A stretch of 64,000 bases of DNA from Mesorhizobium plurifarium (GCA_000824785.1 CCNB01000005.1:1-64000); one strand, 5' to 3'. Counted from the first letter of the stretch, positions 29,959-42,344 are shown. The notes: generated by a model from the letters alone, not told the origin. Made by a program: numbers and translations.

Positions 29959-29974
29959 TGGTCCCGCGCTTGCG
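29959..29974 (+). promoter_or_regulatory. possible sigma-54 promoter for groES-groEL
   Basis: TGGTCCC-GCGC-TTGCG has the correct GG-N10-GC spacing and a good -12 element but two mismatches in the -24 element. It lies ~210 bases before groES. Part of it (CTTGGTCCC) is kept in front of the groES remnant at 14.9 kb, although the -12 GC is lost there. No NifA TGT-N10-ACA site was found upstream. Confidence 0.4.
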
Positions 29975-30184
29975 CGACAAGGCTCAAGCGTCTCGTTGGA
30001 AAATCACAGGGGCCATGATGTTCGGAAATTCACCTGGGTCAGTCCACCTCTTGAAACGTGAAAGGAGCAAAACCAGTTCGGCATGCGCGCGCGATGCCGC
30101 AAAAGTCGCGCGAACCCCATTCTGGCCCTGAGGGGTCGGGTCCGGGGAGTCTCTCGCAATCTGTTTGTCCTAAAGGAGAACGAC

Positions 30185-30499
30185 ATGAAGTTCCGTCCAT
30201 TGCATGACCGCGTACTCGTTCGTCGCATCGAGGCCGACGAAAAGACGGCCGGTGGCATCATCATCCCCGACACGGCCAAGGAAAAGCCGCAGGAAGGTGA
30301 AGTTATCGCCGTCGGCCCAGGCCCTCGCGATGAGAGCGGCAAGCTCACCCCCCTCGACGTGAAGGTCGACGACCGCATCCTGTTCGGCAAGTGGTCCGGC
30401 ACCGACATTAAGCTCGACGGCGAAGACCTGCTCATCATGAAGGAAAGCGACATCTTGGGTGTGATCGAGGTTCCGGCCTCAGCCAGGCAAGCCGCGTGA
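30185..30499 (+). CDS. groES: co-chaperonin GroES
   Basis: The 104-residue lid of the GroEL chaperonin. It starts [20 protein letters not shown]; the mobile loop contains [20 protein letters not shown], and the C-terminal part has [28 protein letters not shown]. The start ATG follows AAAGGAGAACGAC. groEL begins 56 bases downstream, as in the usual operon. Rhizobia carry several groESL operons, and one is often co-regulated with nitrogen fixation; the weak sigma-54 site upstream would fit that. Confidence 0.96.
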   Translation: MKFRPLHDRVLVRRIEADEKTAGGIIIPDTAKEKPQEGEVIAVGPGPRDESGKLTPLDVKVDDRILFGKWSGTDIKLDGEDLLIMKESDILGVIEVPASARQAA

Positions 30500-30552
30500 C
30501 CGAAACCGCGTGACACAAATAGTCAACAAGAACTGCCTCTTCTCAGGAGTGA

Positions 30553-32187
<1,635 letters not shown>

Positions 32188-32225
32188 CGAGCGCCACTTT
32201 CTTATTATCGTGGGAGAGGGCGGAG

Positions 32226-33263
32226 CTACCTTACCAATGGTCCATTCGCCCTCTTCCAGGCGTCGATTCCGCCCTCGATGTGGCAGGCTGATGTGAGGCC
32301 CTGATCCTGGGCGGCCTGCACCGCCATGGCCGAACGCTCGCCGAAGGCGCAGTAAAGCACAAGCCGCTTGCCGGTCGAACGGACGAGCTCGTGCAACACG
32401 CCGCCGGGAGCAATGTTTTCTTGCAGCCTCGGGTAGGGCACATGCAGCGCCCCCGGAATAATGCCCTGGCGTTCGCGCTCGGAGCTTTCGCGCAGGTCGA
32501 TCAGCGCGACATCCGGCTTGCCGACCAGCGCCAACGCTTCGTTGGCATTGGCCGCCCAGCCGCGCCGCGCGATCTCGTCCTGCTGCAGCCCGACCTTCAT
32601 ATTGGCGGGCACGGCGACATCCATCATTTTCGGGTTGGCGAGCTTCAGATTGTTCATGATCTCGACATACTCCTCGACCGACCTCACCTGCAGGCGCGGA
32701 TTGAAGGCCTTCTCCTCGCCGATTGTGGAGACAGTGTCGCCCTTGTAGTCATGCGCCGGGTAGACCAGCGTCGCATCCGGCAGCTTGAGCAGGCGGCCGA
32801 AGATTGACTCGTACTGGTGTCGCGCATCGCCGTTCGGGAAGTCGGTGCGGCCGGTGCCACGGATCAGCAGTGTGTCGCCAGTGAACACCCGGTCGGGCAG
32901 GACGAAACTGTAGGAATCGTCGGTATGACCCGGTGTGTGGACGACGTCGAGCGCCAGCCCCTCAATGGTCAGCCTGTCACCGTCGGTAAGCCGCATTGAT
33001 ACCACGTCGGCCTTGGTCTGCTCGCCCATCACCGTAATGCATTGCGTTTTGTCGCGCAGCACGCCAAGGCCGGTGATGTGGTCGGCATGAAGATGCGTGT
33101 CCACCGCCTTGACCAGCCTCAGATCGAGCTCACGCACGAGCTGGAGATAATGGTCGACCTTGTCCACAACCGGATCGATGATCAATGCCTCGCCGCCTCG
33201 GCGACTGGCAAGCAGATAGGAATAGGTGCTCGAAACGGAATCGAACAGCTGTCGGAAGATCAT
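32226..33263 (-). CDS. persulfide dioxygenase-rhodanese fusion (MBL-fold)
   Basis: A 345-residue two-domain enzyme. The N-terminal metallo-beta-lactamase fold has the metal motif THLHADH near residue 57 and further histidines in VVHTPGHTDD and YPAHDYKGD, as in ETHE1-type persulfide dioxygenases that oxidise glutathione persulfide to sulfite. The C-terminal rhodanese domain (about 240-345) has the active-site loop CAFGERS. The start at 33263 is preferred because GGAG lies seven bases ahead; two upstream in-frame starts are possible. It probably detoxifies sulfide or reactive sulfur. It is convergent with groEL and ~200 bases downstream of the panD end of the vitamin operon. Confidence 0.9.
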   Translation of the reverse strand: MIFRQLFDSVSSTYSYLLASRRGGEALIIDPVVDKVDHYLQLVRELDLRLVKAVDTHLHADHITGLGVLRDKTQCITVMGEQTKADVVSMRLTDGDRLTIEGLALDVVHTPGHTDDSYSFVLPDRVFTGDTLLIRGTGRTDFPNGDARHQYESIFGRLLKLPDATLVYPAHDYKGDTVSTIGEEKAFNPRLQVRSVEEYVEIMNNLKLANPKMMDVAVPANMKVGLQQDEIARRGWAANANEALALVGKPDVALIDLRESSERERQGIIPGALHVPYPRLQENIAPGGVLHELVRSTGKRLVLYCAFGERSAMAVQAAQDQGLTSACHIEGGIDAWKRANGPLVR

Positions 33264-33460
33264 GATTTGCTCCATATCGTCTGGTCGCGATCTTTTTTTG
33301 CGGCTTGTCATGCGACTCTACCGCTACCCTGCGGCGCCACTCAGCGCTCGCCGATCAGGATGGCCTCGAAGTTCGTCATAGCCTCCTCACGGCGGGTCAA
33401 GACACCACGTGGACGGGGACGGGAAACACCGCATCGGCTCATGCGTGCGCCAGGGACAAG
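33264..33460. other. spacer between panD and the persulfide dioxygenase
   Basis: Presumably contains the promoter of the dioxygenase gene. No gene recognised. Confidence 0.4.
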
Positions 33461-33913
33461 TCACGCCCGGAAAACAAGCGCAGGAGTAGCCAATGCCTCA
33501 TTGGCTTCATCATGGATCGAGAAACTGTAACGGCCACATGCGTCGAGGTCGACCGAGTAGGTCAGACGCTCGCGTATGTGATTGTCCTGGTCGAACGCGA
33601 CGATCCGCGGCTTCAGCGCTGCGATATGCGCTTCGTTCAGGTAGATGGAGTTGCACACGATGATCGGGTCGCCAGGCTGGCAGGTGCGGGCGGCAGCACC
33701 ATTGAGGATGCAGCATCGTGACCCGCGCTCGCCGACGATGACATAGGTCGAAATCCGCGCCCCGGAATTCTTGTTCCATATTTCCACGAATTCCATGGGC
33801 AGGATCCCGGCTGCCTCGCAGTGGTCAGGGTCGAGCGTTATCGAACCATGGTAGTTGAGGTTTGCTTCAGTGACGTGGATGTCGTGGAGTTTGCCAGCGA
33901 CTACTTTTCGCAT
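33461..33913 (-). CDS. panD: aspartate 1-decarboxylase, first copy
   Basis: Makes beta-alanine from aspartate for pantothenate. It is a pyruvoyl enzyme formed by self-cleavage between Gly and Ser in YHGSITLD near residue 24. The 150-residue product is longer at its C-terminus than the ~126-residue E. coli protein. The start [19 protein letters not shown] follows AAGGAC. About 111 of 150 residues match the second copy at 39080-39532, with most differences in the last 65 residues. It is the last gene of the nad-bio-pan run, 66 bases after bioZ. Confidence 0.92.
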   Translation of the reverse strand: MRKVVAGKLHDIHVTEANLNYHGSITLDPDHCEAAGILPMEFVEIWNKNSGARISTYVIVGERGSRCCILNGAAARTCQPGDPIIVCNSIYLNEAHIAALKPRIVAFDQDNHIRERLTYSVDLDACGRYSFSIHDEANEALATPALVFRA

Positions 33914-33979
33914 TGGTCTGTTGTCCTTTTTTGCGTCCCGCATGAATAGTCTTCATGTCGTGTCGGGGCCGGCGCGCGG

Positions 33980-34963
33980 CTACATTCCGACCACGAGCGC
34001 GCCGCCGTTGAGACCGGCGCCCGCTGCCGCCAGAAGGATTTTCTCACCCCGCCGGAGTGGCTGCGCATGATTGGCGAGCGACAACGAAAGCGGGATCGTT
34101 GCGGCCGAAGAGTTACCGTATTCGGCGATCGTCTTGACGATTGCCTGGTCATTAATGCCGAGGTTTCGGCCGACGGCATCGAAAATGCGGGCGTTGGCTT
34201 GATGCGGGACGAACCGGTCGATGTCTTGCGGTCGCATTTGAGCTTTGGCGAGCGCGTCCCTTGAACATGCCGTCATCATCTCCACGGCTTTGGCGAACAC
34301 TTCGCGGCCGTCGACGATCGTCATGCGCGTCTGGGCGAGATCGAGGTCGTTGTCAAAAGGCGTGTTGCTTCCTCCGGCGGGGATCTGGATCAATCCGTAG
34401 CGCGAACCGTCCGAATCCACCGAAGCGCCGAGAATGCCGCGTTCTGCATCCTCGCTGGGACCGATCACGACTGCCCCGGCGGCATCAGCAAACAGCACGG
34501 CGCTGGCGCGCTCGGCCGGGTTGATGCGGCGGCTCAAAATGTTGGCGGCAATGACAAGGGCGGGTCGACCGTGCACGCGGGTGAACCCGTCGGCGAACAT
34601 CAGCGCATAGATGAAACCGGCGCAGGCGCCGGTCAGGTCGATAGCACCGGCGCGGCCGAGCCCGAGCCGGTGCGCGACCAGCGGCGCGCTCGGCGGCAGG
34701 AGATGGTCGGGGGTTGACGTGGCGAGCAAGAGAAGACCGATGTCGCTCCGATCGCTACCGGCATTTGCCAGCGCCATGTCGCCGGCGAGCGCGGCAAGGC
34801 CCGAAAGCGTGTCTTCATCAGTCGCCCAGAAGCGCGAACGAATTCCTGTGCGCCGTTCGATCCAGCCTGGCTCGAGGCCGAGATTGTTCTCGATCTCGGC
34901 GTTTTCAACCTTGCGCCCAGGCACTTGATGGCCAAGCCCGAGGATGCGCGAGGACCTGCTCAT
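33980..34963 (-). CDS. bioZ: BioZ, FabH-like ketoacyl synthase for pimelate formation
   Basis: A KAS III-like condensing enzyme of 327 residues. The catalytic triad is Cys114 in GACAGF, His254 in PHQAN and Asn284 in GNSSAAT. Known BioZ proteins (described in Mesorhizobium loti and Agrobacterium) supply the pimeloyl moiety of biotin by extending a glutaryl thioester, bypassing BioC/BioH. The assignment rests on location: it follows bioA with an ATGA overlap in a biotin operon. On sequence alone it could be a FabH paralogue. Confidence 0.92.
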   Translation of the reverse strand: MSRSSRILGLGHQVPGRKVENAEIENNLGLEPGWIERRTGIRSRFWATDEDTLSGLAALAGDMALANAGSDRSDIGLLLLATSTPDHLLPPSAPLVAHRLGLGRAGAIDLTGACAGFIYALMFADGFTRVHGRPALVIAANILSRRINPAERASAVLFADAAGAVVIGPSEDAERGILGASVDSDGSRYGLIQIPAGGSNTPFDNDLDLAQTRMTIVDGREVFAKAVEMMTACSRDALAKAQMRPQDIDRFVPHQANARIFDAVGRNLGINDQAIVKTIAEYGNSSAATIPLSLSLANHAQPLRRGEKILLAAAGAGLNGGALVVGM

Positions 34964-36228
34964 GGCTTGGATCCGAAGCGTTCGCCGGCCTCCTCGATGG
35001 CGTCATAGAGCCGATCGAGCTCGGCGCTGGTTACGCAATAGGGTGGGAGCAGATAAAGCACATTGCCGAGCGGGCGCACCAGCAATCCCTGCTCGAGGAA
35101 GAATGCCCGCAACTTTGGACCGATCTCGGCCAGATAGCCGGGGGATGCGGTACCCAGATCGAGCGCAGCGATCGTGCCGGTGATCCGGCGGCCGGTGAAG
35201 CAAGCATTGTCGTGAAAGCGCTGAAGGCCAGCGGCCTGCAGCGCGGCGAGCGCCGCGATCCGTTCGATAACAGGCTCGTCCTGCCAGATCTCGACGTTTG
35301 CGAGTGCCGCCGCGCAGGCAATCGGATTGGCCGTATAGGAGCTCGAATGGAAGAAGGTCTTCTTCCGGTCGAGCGAATAATGGGCCTGGAAGATGGCGCC
35401 GGTCGCCAGCGTGGCGGCGAGCGGAATGGTGCCGCCGGTCAGGCCCTTCGAGGTGCAAAGGATGTCGGGCGAGACATTCGCCTGCTCGCAGGCGAACATG
35501 GTGCCGGTGCGTCCCCAGCCGGTCATCACTTCGTCGGCGATCAAGAGCGTGCCCGAAGCCTCGGCGATCCTCTTGAGTTCAGCCAAAACCCAGGCCGGAT
35601 ACATCAGCATGCCGCCGGCGCCGAGCACCAGCGGCTCGACAATAAGCGCAGCTGCGCGCCGGTCGCGAGAGACGACCTCGAACCGATCCAGCGTTTCCTG
35701 CTCGCGTCCTGCGGCCGGGAAGGGGATGGTGTCGACTTCGAACAGCAGGGGTTCGTAGGCGGCGTTGAACACACCGCGGGCGCCAACGCTCATCGCGCCG
35801 ACCGTGTCGCCATGGTAGCTGTGCTCCATGACGACGATGCGCGAGCGCTGCGCGCCGATATTGCGGAAATAGCCGAGCGCCATTTTCAGCGCGACCTCGA
35901 CCGAAGTCGAGCCGCTGTCGGAATAAAACGCCCAGTCGAGTCCCGGCGGCGCGAGATTCACCAAGGCTTTGGCAAGGTGTTCGGCCGGCTCGTGCGTGAA
36001 GCCGGCAAAAATGATCTGGTCGAGGCTGGCAGCAGTCGTCTCGATGGCCTTGACGATGCGCGGATGGCGATGGCCATGGGTGACGACCCACCAGGACGAA
36101 ATGGCGTCGAGGATGCGGGTGCTATCGGCCTTGTGGAGATAAGCGCCTTCAGTCCGGACAATTTCGGGGATCGCCGGCTCGAGCGCGTGCTGGGTGAAAG
36201 GGTGCCAAACGCGGGATTGCGATATCAT
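34960..36228 (-). CDS. bioA: adenosylmethionine-8-amino-7-oxononanoate aminotransferase
   Basis: PLP aminotransferase turning KAPA into DAPA with SAM as amino donor. The product has 422 residues. The N-terminal [14 protein letters not shown] is typical of BioA, as are the [11 protein letters not shown] block near 46 and the PLP-lysine stretch [15 protein letters not shown] near 274. It overlaps bioD by four bases and bioZ by four bases, so the operon is tightly coupled. Confidence 0.96.
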   Translation of the reverse strand: MISQSRVWHPFTQHALEPAIPEIVRTEGAYLHKADSTRILDAISSWWVVTHGHRHPRIVKAIETTAASLDQIIFAGFTHEPAEHLAKALVNLAPPGLDWAFYSDSGSTSVEVALKMALGYFRNIGAQRSRIVVMEHSYHGDTVGAMSVGARGVFNAAYEPLLFEVDTIPFPAAGREQETLDRFEVVSRDRRAAALIVEPLVLGAGGMLMYPAWVLAELKRIAEASGTLLIADEVMTGWGRTGTMFACEQANVSPDILCTSKGLTGGTIPLAATLATGAIFQAHYSLDRKKTFFHSSSYTANPIACAAALANVEIWQDEPVIERIAALAALQAAGLQRFHDNACFTGRRITGTIAALDLGTASPGYLAEIGPKLRAFFLEQGLLVRPLGNVLYLLPPYCVTSAELDRLYDAIEEAGERFGSKP

Positions 36229-36890
36229 TGACCGCGTGCAATCGGCGAGAGATCGAAGCCCGAAACCATCGCTTCCCTCAAGGTTTTAGATGTCAGCGGA
36301 TCAAGGTGCGGCAGCCTGCCGAGCTGCCGCACATTGCCAAATTCCACGATCGTCCTTTGGCTGTCCGCCATTTCCTCGCCGATGAAGGCGACGCCGATGA
36401 GCGGGATGGCACGGGCCCTGAGCGCCTCGATCGACAACAATGTGTGATTGATGGTGCCGAGGGCGGTGCGCGCGCAAAGAATGACCGGCAGTTGCCATTC
36501 CCCGAATATGTCGATGAATCTTGTCTGCCGATTGAGCGGTACCATCACTCCGCCAGCGCCTTCGATGATGAGCGGGCCTGGCAAGTCCGGGAGTGAAAGT
36601 TTCGCCGCCTCGATTGCGACGCCATCGATTTCGGCCGAACGATGCGGCGACAGTGGCGTCTTCAGACGATAGACTTCCGGCAGGATGCGCCCCGCCGGCA
36701 GGCCGGAAAGCCGGGCAACAGCCTCGCTGTCTGTCTCTTCGTCGAGGCCCGATTGCACCGGTTTCCAGTAGAAGCCGTCGAGCAGGCCGGCGAGGCCCGC
36801 CGAAAACACCGTCTTGCCGATCCCGGTATCCGTTCCGGTGATGACTACGCCTCTGCTGATGTCGCTTCGGGTCATGTCATCTTTGGTCAT
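36225..36890 (-). CDS. bioD: dethiobiotin synthetase
   Basis: ATP-dependent closure of the ureido ring of dethiobiotin. The P-loop is VVITGTDTGIGKTVFSAGLA near the N-terminus, followed by YWKPVQSG and the IIEGAGGVMVPLN block. The start is ambiguous: the ATG used here (221 residues) overlaps the end of bioF by 14 bases, while a second ATG five codons downstream, one base after the bioF stop, would give 216 residues. Neither has a strong ribosome binding site. A longer start upstream at 36917 lies deep inside bioF and is unlikely. Confidence 0.93.
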   Translation of the reverse strand: MTKDDMTRSDISRGVVITGTDTGIGKTVFSAGLAGLLDGFYWKPVQSGLDEETDSEAVARLSGLPAGRILPEVYRLKTPLSPHRSAEIDGVAIEAAKLSLPDLPGPLIIEGAGGVMVPLNRQTRFIDIFGEWQLPVILCARTALGTINHTLLSIEALRARAIPLIGVAFIGEEMADSQRTIVEFGNVRQLGRLPHLDPLTSKTLREAMVSGFDLSPIARGQ

Positions 36891-38025
36891 TCTGGGCCAA
36901 CGCCTCGACAAGCGCATCGATCATGGCGGATATGGCGGCTTTGTCGACGTTGAGCGTCAGCGATATGCGCAGGCGCGAAGTCCCTTCCGGCACAGTCGGT
37001 GGTCGAATGCCGGGTATGTCGAAGCCGCGGGCCTGCAGTGCCGCCGCCACCGCCATGGTGCGCCGGTTGTCGCCGATGATAATTGGCTGGATCTGCGAGC
37101 CGCTGAGCGCTGTGCCGAGGCGCTCGGCCAGCTGGCGGCCCGCAAATGCAATAATTTCGTGCAACCGAAGACGACGCTCTGGTTCATCGGACAATATCGC
37201 GAGCGCCTCGCGTGTGGCCACGGCCATCAGCGGCGATGGCGCGGTGGAATAGATGAACGGACGGCAGCGGTTGATGAGATAGTCGCACAGTGTCCTTGGG
37301 CCCGTGACGAGAGCGCCAGATGCGCCGAGCGCCTTGCCGCATGTGTGCAGCGCGAGGATGTTGTCGCGCCCCTCGAAAGCGACGGCAAGGCCGCGGCCGT
37401 CCGGTCCCCAGGCGCCGGTAGCGTGCGCCTCGTCGATAATGATGAACGCCTCGTGCCGGTCGGCGAGCGCCACAAGGCTCTCCAAAGGCGCGCAGTCCCC
37501 ACCCATGCTGTAGAGGCTTTCGACCGCGATCCAGACGCGCCCCATGCCGCCTTCGGCGCGCCAGCGCCCGATCGCGTCCTCGATGGCGTCGACGTCGTTG
37601 TGCGCGGCCAGAACGAACTCCGCGCGTCCGGCACGCGCACCCTCGTGCATGCTGGCATGGGCGAGCTCGTCGAGGACGAGTAGGTCGCCCTTCTGCGGCA
37701 ATGTCGTCAGAATAGCGAAATTGGCGATGTAACCGCCGCCGAAGAAAAGCGCGCGTTCGGCCCCGAAAAACGCCGCAGCGTGAGCTTCCAATTGCTCATG
37801 CTCCGGCGCGTTGCCGCGCAGCAGCCGCGATCCTGTTGCGCCGACCGGCGTGCCCCGCGCGATCGCAGCCACAACCGCGTCGCCAAGCCTCTTGCAGGCG
37901 GCAAGCCCGAGATAGTCATTCGACGAGAAGTCGAGGCCGGCGCGCGGCGCAAGCCGCCGCAGCCGGTCCTTGCGCGCCAGTCCCTGCAACGTCGCTTCGT
38001 AGCGGGCAAACGGTGCCTCGTTCAC
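36877..38025 (-). CDS. bioF: 8-amino-7-oxononanoate synthase
   Basis: PLP-dependent condensation of alanine with a pimeloyl thioester. The product has 382 residues of the alpha-oxoamine synthase family. The blocks [45 protein letters not shown] and the PLP-lysine segment [16 protein letters not shown] are all in order. ATGA overlap with bioB and a short overlap with bioD. Confidence 0.96.
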   Translation of the reverse strand: MNEAPFARYEATLQGLARKDRLRRLAPRAGLDFSSNDYLGLAACKRLGDAVVAAIARGTPVGATGSRLLRGNAPEHEQLEAHAAAFFGAERALFFGGGYIANFAILTTLPQKGDLLVLDELAHASMHEGARAGRAEFVLAAHNDVDAIEDAIGRWRAEGGMGRVWIAVESLYSMGGDCAPLESLVALADRHEAFIIIDEAHATGAWGPDGRGLAVAFEGRDNILALHTCGKALGASGALVTGPRTLCDYLINRCRPFIYSTAPSPLMAVATREALAILSDEPERRLRLHEIIAFAGRQLAERLGTALSGSQIQPIIIGDNRRTMAVAAALQARGFDIPGIRPPTVPEGTSRLRISLTLNVDKAAISAMIDALVEALAQNDQR

Positions 38026-39020
38026 TCAGCCTCCAGTTCCATCGGCTCGATGCCCAGACGCCGAAAGAGCAGCGTATCCTTGTCCTGGCCGGGATTACCC
38101 GCCGTCAGCAGCGTTTCGCCGACGAAGATGGAGTTGGCGCCGGCGAAGAAGCACAGCGCCTGCATCTCGTCGCTCATCGCTGTGCGACCGGCCGAAAGCC
38201 GCACATGCGACTTCGGCATCATGATGCGGGCAAGGGCGATCGTGCGCACGAATTCGATCGGCTCGATCGGTTCGGCCTCGCCGAGCGGCGTGCCCTCGAT
38301 TGGGATCAGCATGTTGATCGGCACGCTGTCGGGCGGTTCCGGCAGGTTGGCTAGAGTCACCAGCATCTCGATGCGGTCGACCTTCTCCTCGCCCATGCCG
38401 ACGATGCCGCCGCAGCAGACCTTGATGCCGGATTGGCGAACATTCTCGAGCGTATCCAGCCGATCGGCAAAGCTGCGCGTGCTGATGACCTCGCCGTAGT
38501 AGCGCTCGGAGGTATCGATGTTGTGGTTGTAGTAGTCGAGGCCGGCCTGCTTCAGCCGCTGTGCCTGATCGAGGTCGAGCATGCCGAGCGTCATGCAGGT
38601 CTCCATGCCGATCGCCTTGACGCCCTCGACCATGGCGACCACGGCGTCCATGTCGCGCTCCTTGGGGCTGCGCCAGGCAGCACCCATGCAATAGCGCGTG
38701 GCGCCCGCGTCGCGCGCCTTCCTGGCCTCGCCAATGACGCGCTGAACTTCCATCAGCTTAGAGGCCTTGAGGCCGGACTGGTGATGCGCGGACTGGCTGC
38801 AATAGCCGCAATCCTCGGGGCAGCCGCCGGTCTTGATCGACAGCAGGCGCGACAGCTGCACCCGGTTGGGATCGAAATTTTCGCGATGGATCGTCTGCGC
38901 CCGAAAGAGCAGGTCGTTGAAGGGCTGGTCATAGATTGCCTGGGCTTCCTCTCGCGTCCAGGGCGGAAGCGCCCAACCGAGAGGGTCCGATGTCAGGTTC
39001 GGGCCAAGTTCCGCGTTCAT
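38022..39020 (-). CDS. bioB: biotin synthase
   Basis: Radical-SAM enzyme inserting sulfur into dethiobiotin. The product has 332 residues. The [4Fe-4S] SAM cluster is bound by Cys67, Cys71 and Cys74 in [13 protein letters not shown]. The downstream [27 protein letters not shown] and [10 protein letters not shown] motifs are those of BioB, the last holding conserved cluster cysteines. It is the first gene of bioBFDAZ, 59 bases after panD. Confidence 0.97.
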   Translation of the reverse strand: MNAELGPNLTSDPLGWALPPWTREEAQAIYDQPFNDLLFRAQTIHRENFDPNRVQLSRLLSIKTGGCPEDCGYCSQSAHHQSGLKASKLMEVQRVIGEARKARDAGATRYCMGAAWRSPKERDMDAVVAMVEGVKAIGMETCMTLGMLDLDQAQRLKQAGLDYYNHNIDTSERYYGEVISTRSFADRLDTLENVRQSGIKVCCGGIVGMGEEKVDRIEMLVTLANLPEPPDSVPINMLIPIEGTPLGEAEPIEPIEFVRTIALARIMMPKSHVRLSAGRTAMSDEMQALCFFAGANSIFVGETLLTAGNPGQDKDTLLFRRLGIEPMELEAE

Positions 39021-39079
39021 TCCACCTCCATCAGCAAAAACGTTTGGCTATCAGCCAAGAAAGCGGACTTCGGAGTCCG

Positions 39080-39532
39080 TCACGATCTGCCCGCCAGCAC
39101 CGGCACCGACAGGACATTGTTGGTTTCGTTGAGTATGGAAAAGCTGTAGCCTCCGCCTGCCTCGCGCTCTACCGAATAAGTCAGGCGGTCGACGATCCGA
39201 TTATCCTTGTCGAAGGTCAGCACACGCGGTTTGAGCGCGGTCAGCTCGCTGTCGTGCACATAGACCGAGTTGCAGATGATGACCTGGTCGCCTGGCTGGC
39301 AGGTGCGGGCGGCTGCGCCATTCAAAATGCAGCAGCGCGACCCGCGCTCGCCGAGGATGACGTAGGTCGAGATCCGCGCGCCCGAATTCTTGTTCCAGAT
39401 CTCGACGAATTCCATCGGCAGGATGCCTGCCGTCTCGCAATGGTCGGGGTCGAGCGTGATCGAGCCGTGATAGTCGAGATTGGCCTCGGTGACGTGGATG
39501 CCGTGCAGCTTGCCGGCAACGATTTTGCGCAT
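39080..39532 (-). CDS. panD: aspartate 1-decarboxylase, second copy
   Basis: Same enzyme and length (150 residues) as the copy at 33461-33913. The self-cleavage site YHGSITLD is intact. The start at 39532 has a GGAGGAAGG immediately before it and aligns with the other copy. The first ~80 residues of the two proteins differ at about five positions, whereas the C-terminal parts differ much more. This copy lies between the small unknown gene and bioB. Confidence 0.92.
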   Translation of the reverse strand: MRKIVAGKLHGIHVTEANLDYHGSITLDPDHCETAGILPMEFVEIWNKNSGARISTYVILGERGSRCCILNGAAARTCQPGDQVIICNSVYVHDSELTALKPRVLTFDKDNRIVDRLTYSVEREAGGGYSFSILNETNNVLSVPVLAGRS

Positions 39533-39588
39533 CCTTCCTCCACAACGACTTTTCGATCCTGTACCCCGCTGCCTCGCGGTCTCGGCGC

Positions 39589-39912
39589 CTATCGCGTGCT
39601 TTCTTCGGCTTGAGCGCAAGAACGCTCCCTTCTGATCGCGTCGCAGGATTCGGTGAAGGCGACATCCAGCAGGCAACCGAGTGCTTCCAGTCCGTGAGAG
39701 GCAGCCATCTGCCGCAGTTCGTCGAGCCGGCAGATGATAAAGCCAAGTGCTTCCATGCGGTCCTTTGTTTGCCCCTGGCCCGTCGCTTTCTCCTCGCCGC
39801 TAGAACTATGCAATGCGCCAAGGAGCTGGCTTGAGTCGGCGGTCGGTGGAACTAAGGACGTGGTGGCGCGAGTTAGCCTGCGGCCAAAGGAGTTCCTGCG
39901 GTCCCGGTTCAT
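39589..39912 (-). CDS. small unknown protein inside the nad-pan-bio operon
   Basis: 107 residues, ten bases after the nadC stop, with AGGGAGAGGGC as ribosome binding site. The part after residue 52 ([41 protein letters not shown]) reads as two or three amphipathic helices with no catalytic motif, while the first half looks low in structure. I do not recognise a family. Its location, with short spacing to nadC and to panD, suggests a role tied to these vitamin genes or a passenger gene. A shorter start at the internal methionine is possible. Confidence 0.65.
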   Translation of the reverse strand: MNRDRRNSFGRRLTRATTSLVPPTADSSQLLGALHSSSGEEKATGQGQTKDRMEALGFIICRLDELRQMAASHGLEALGCLLDVAFTESCDAIRRERSCAQAEESTR

Positions 39913-39922
39913 GCCCTCTCCC

Positions 39923-40804
39923 TCAGTTCAGATGCCTGCGGCAATTCCGGTCCGCGGGCATATCCAGGCCAATGTCGAGAATGGGAGCGCTGTGGGTGAG
40001 CCAGCCGACCGAGATGAGATCGACGCCGGTCGCCGCGATTGCGGGAGCCGTTTTCGGTGTCACCCGACCCGACGCCTCTGTGAGAGTTCTGCCTCCGACC
40101 ATTGCCACGGCCTGCCCAAGAACCTCTAGCGACATGTTGTCGAGGAGAACGGCGTCGACGCCGACTTGGAGTGCCATCTCCAGCTGATCCAGCGTGTCGA
40201 CCTCGACCTCGATTTTGACCATGTGGCCAACCGCGCCGCGCGCCCGCTCGATTGCTGTTCGAATGTCGCCGGCAATGGCGATATGATTGTCCTTGATGAG
40301 CATGGCGTCGTCGAGCGCGAAGCGGTGATTGGCGCCGCCGCCGGCGCGCACGGCATATTTTTCCAGGACACGCAGGCCTGGCGTTGTTTTTCTTGTGCAC
40401 ACGATCTTCGTGTTATGGCCGCGTACCGCGTTTACAAGCGAGGCCGTCGCCGTTGCGATGCCACTCAGCTTGCATAGGAAATTGAGCGCCGTCCGCTCGG
40501 CCGTCAGCAGGCTTCGCGCCGGCCCGCTTACGACCGCGATGGTCTCGCCTGCCGAAACCTTGCCGCCCTCGGGACAGCGCAACTGCATGCTGATCCCGGG
40601 ATCGACGAGGAGGAACGCGAACATCACCAGATCGAGCCCGGCGACAACGCCGGCCTGCCTGGCATTCAACGCGAGCGTTGCCTTGCAATCGGCGGGGATT
40701 ATGGCGTCGCTAGTGATATCGCCGGCTCTGCCCAGATCCTCCAGCAAGGCAGCGCGGACGATCGGCTCCATGACAATCTGGGGAAGCGGCGCAAGTGGAC
40801 TCAT
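39923..40804 (-). CDS. nadC: quinolinate phosphoribosyltransferase (decarboxylating)
   Basis: Converts quinolinate and PRPP to nicotinate mononucleotide. The product has 293 residues. Typical stretches are EDLGRAGDITSDAIIP at the N-terminus, ERTALNFLCKLSGIAT near 118, CTRKTTPGLRVLEKYAVRAGGGANHR near 150 and VDAVLLDNMS near 230. The start at 40804 lies one base after the nadB stop, so the genes are probably translationally coupled. Confidence 0.96.
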   Translation of the reverse strand: MSPLAPLPQIVMEPIVRAALLEDLGRAGDITSDAIIPADCKATLALNARQAGVVAGLDLVMFAFLLVDPGISMQLRCPEGGKVSAGETIAVVSGPARSLLTAERTALNFLCKLSGIATATASLVNAVRGHNTKIVCTRKTTPGLRVLEKYAVRAGGGANHRFALDDAMLIKDNHIAIAGDIRTAIERARGAVGHMVKIEVEVDTLDQLEMALQVGVDAVLLDNMSLEVLGQAVAMVGGRTLTEASGRVTPKTAPAIAATGVDLISVGWLTHSAPILDIGLDMPADRNCRRHLN

Positions 40805-40805
40805 A

Positions 40806-42344
40806 TCAACGGCTCCGTTCGGATGCTTGCCAGTTGAGCGCGACGGCATTCTCAAAAGCCGTGCAGAGCGTCAGCCGGGAGGGGAGGGCGGCAGCATCGC
40901 GTTCCGGGAAATCAGAACGGTAATGCGAGCCGCGGCTCTCTTCGCGCCGGAGGGCTGCAATCGCGATCAACAGGGATACCAGCGCCGGATCGGCCACCTC
41001 TGTCTCGCCAACAGCGGTCGACAGTAGAGCTGCGATCGCGTCGCGCAACCCCTTGCCTGTCCGGATGATGCCAAGCGCATTGGAGACGAGTTGGCGAATG
41101 GGTGAAGGGTCGGGTCGCATTGGAACCATTGCTGGGAGTTTAGACCACTGCCAGCCTCGGCAAGTCCCGGCGACACTTGCCGCTACCCAGGCAGCTGTTG
41201 CGACTGCTTCGGCCAGCGAGTTGCTGGCGAGCCGATTTGCTCCATGCAGTCCGGTGCAAGCGACCTCGCCGCATGCCCACAGACCGCTAACGGAACTGCG
41301 CCCCTCAGTGTCCACGGCCACACCGCCCATGTGATAGTGGGCGGCCGGGCGCACGGGGATCGGCTCCGCGGCCGGATCGATGCCGGCCTGCTTGCAAATC
41401 CCGTCGATCGCCGGGAAACGTGTGGCAAATTTCTGCCCGAGGCATTGCCGGGCATCGAGATAGACACGACTTCCTGCGGCGAGTTGATTGGCGATCGCCC
41501 GTGCGACCACATCTCGCGATGCGAGCTCGGAGCCAGGCGTGTCGGCAAGGAAGCGCAGACCATTTTCATCGGTCAGGACCGCGCCTTCGCCCCGTACCGC
41601 TTCGCTTATAAGCGGCATTGGCCTGCGCTGCGTGTCGAGCGCCGTCGGATGGAACTGCACAAATTCCAGGTCCGCGAGCTCGGCGCCGGCACAAGCGGCC
41701 AGCGCCAGCCCGTGGCCAAACGAAGAAAGCGGGTTGGTCGTGTCACAAAACAGGCCGCCTATGCCGCCGGTCGCCAACACTACGCGGCGGGTGGGCAAGG
41801 CGAAGACGCTGCTGTCAAGCACAGCCAGCAGGCCAACGGTGCAGCCCTCTGCGACCACCAGTCGAAGGGCTGTTATGCCTTCCATGATTGTGATCGAACG
41901 GGTGCGCCGCGCCACGGCTAACAACGCATGGAACAACTGATGGCCTGTGGCGTCAGCGGCATGAACAATCCGGCGCCGTGAATGGGCCGCCTCCAGGCCG
42001 AGCCGCAGTTTCCCATCCAAAGCGCGGTCGAAGGGAGCACCAAGACGAACGAGGCTCTGAATAGCTTGAGGGACGGCCTCGACCACTCGTCTGGCTATTT
42101 CTTCGTTGCAAAGCCCATCGCCGGCGGCAAGCGTATCGGCAAGGTGCAGATCAGGGCTGTCGTCCTCGCCCAGGCTTGCCGCAAGCCCACCCTGAGCGAG
42201 CGTGCTCGAGGCATCCGTCCCAAGTGGCGTCCTGGAGAGGAGGATGACCGGCTCTGGCGCCAGATGCAGGGCCGTCATCAGTCCGGCGAGGCCAGCGCCG
42301 ATGATGACCGGAGCCCCGCCAATGTCATGAACGTATGTCGTCAT
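40806..42344 (-). CDS. nadB: L-aspartate oxidase
   Basis: FAD enzyme oxidising aspartate to iminoaspartate, the first step of de novo NAD synthesis. The product has 512 residues. The FAD-binding [17 protein letters not shown] lies near residue 12, with [18 protein letters not shown] near 50, [10 protein letters not shown] near 215 and the C-terminal [14 protein letters not shown] and [17 protein letters not shown] motifs of the succinate dehydrogenase-like family. It overlaps nadA by four bases. The start follows from that coupling; the longer frame upstream runs through nadA. Confidence 0.96.
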   Translation of the reverse strand: MTTYVHDIGGAPVIIGAGLAGLMTALHLAPEPVILLSRTPLGTDASSTLAQGGLAASLGEDDSPDLHLADTLAAGDGLCNEEIARRVVEAVPQAIQSLVRLGAPFDRALDGKLRLGLEAAHSRRRIVHAADATGHQLFHALLAVARRTRSITIMEGITALRLVVAEGCTVGLLAVLDSSVFALPTRRVVLATGGIGGLFCDTTNPLSSFGHGLALAACAGAELADLEFVQFHPTALDTQRRPMPLISEAVRGEGAVLTDENGLRFLADTPGSELASRDVVARAIANQLAAGSRVYLDARQCLGQKFATRFPAIDGICKQAGIDPAAEPIPVRPAAHYHMGGVAVDTEGRSSVSGLWACGEVACTGLHGANRLASNSLAEAVATAAWVAASVAGTCRGWQWSKLPAMVPMRPDPSPIRQLVSNALGIIRTGKGLRDAIAALLSTAVGETEVADPALVSLLIAIAALRREESRGSHYRSDFPERDAAALPSRLTLCTAFENAVALNWQASERSR

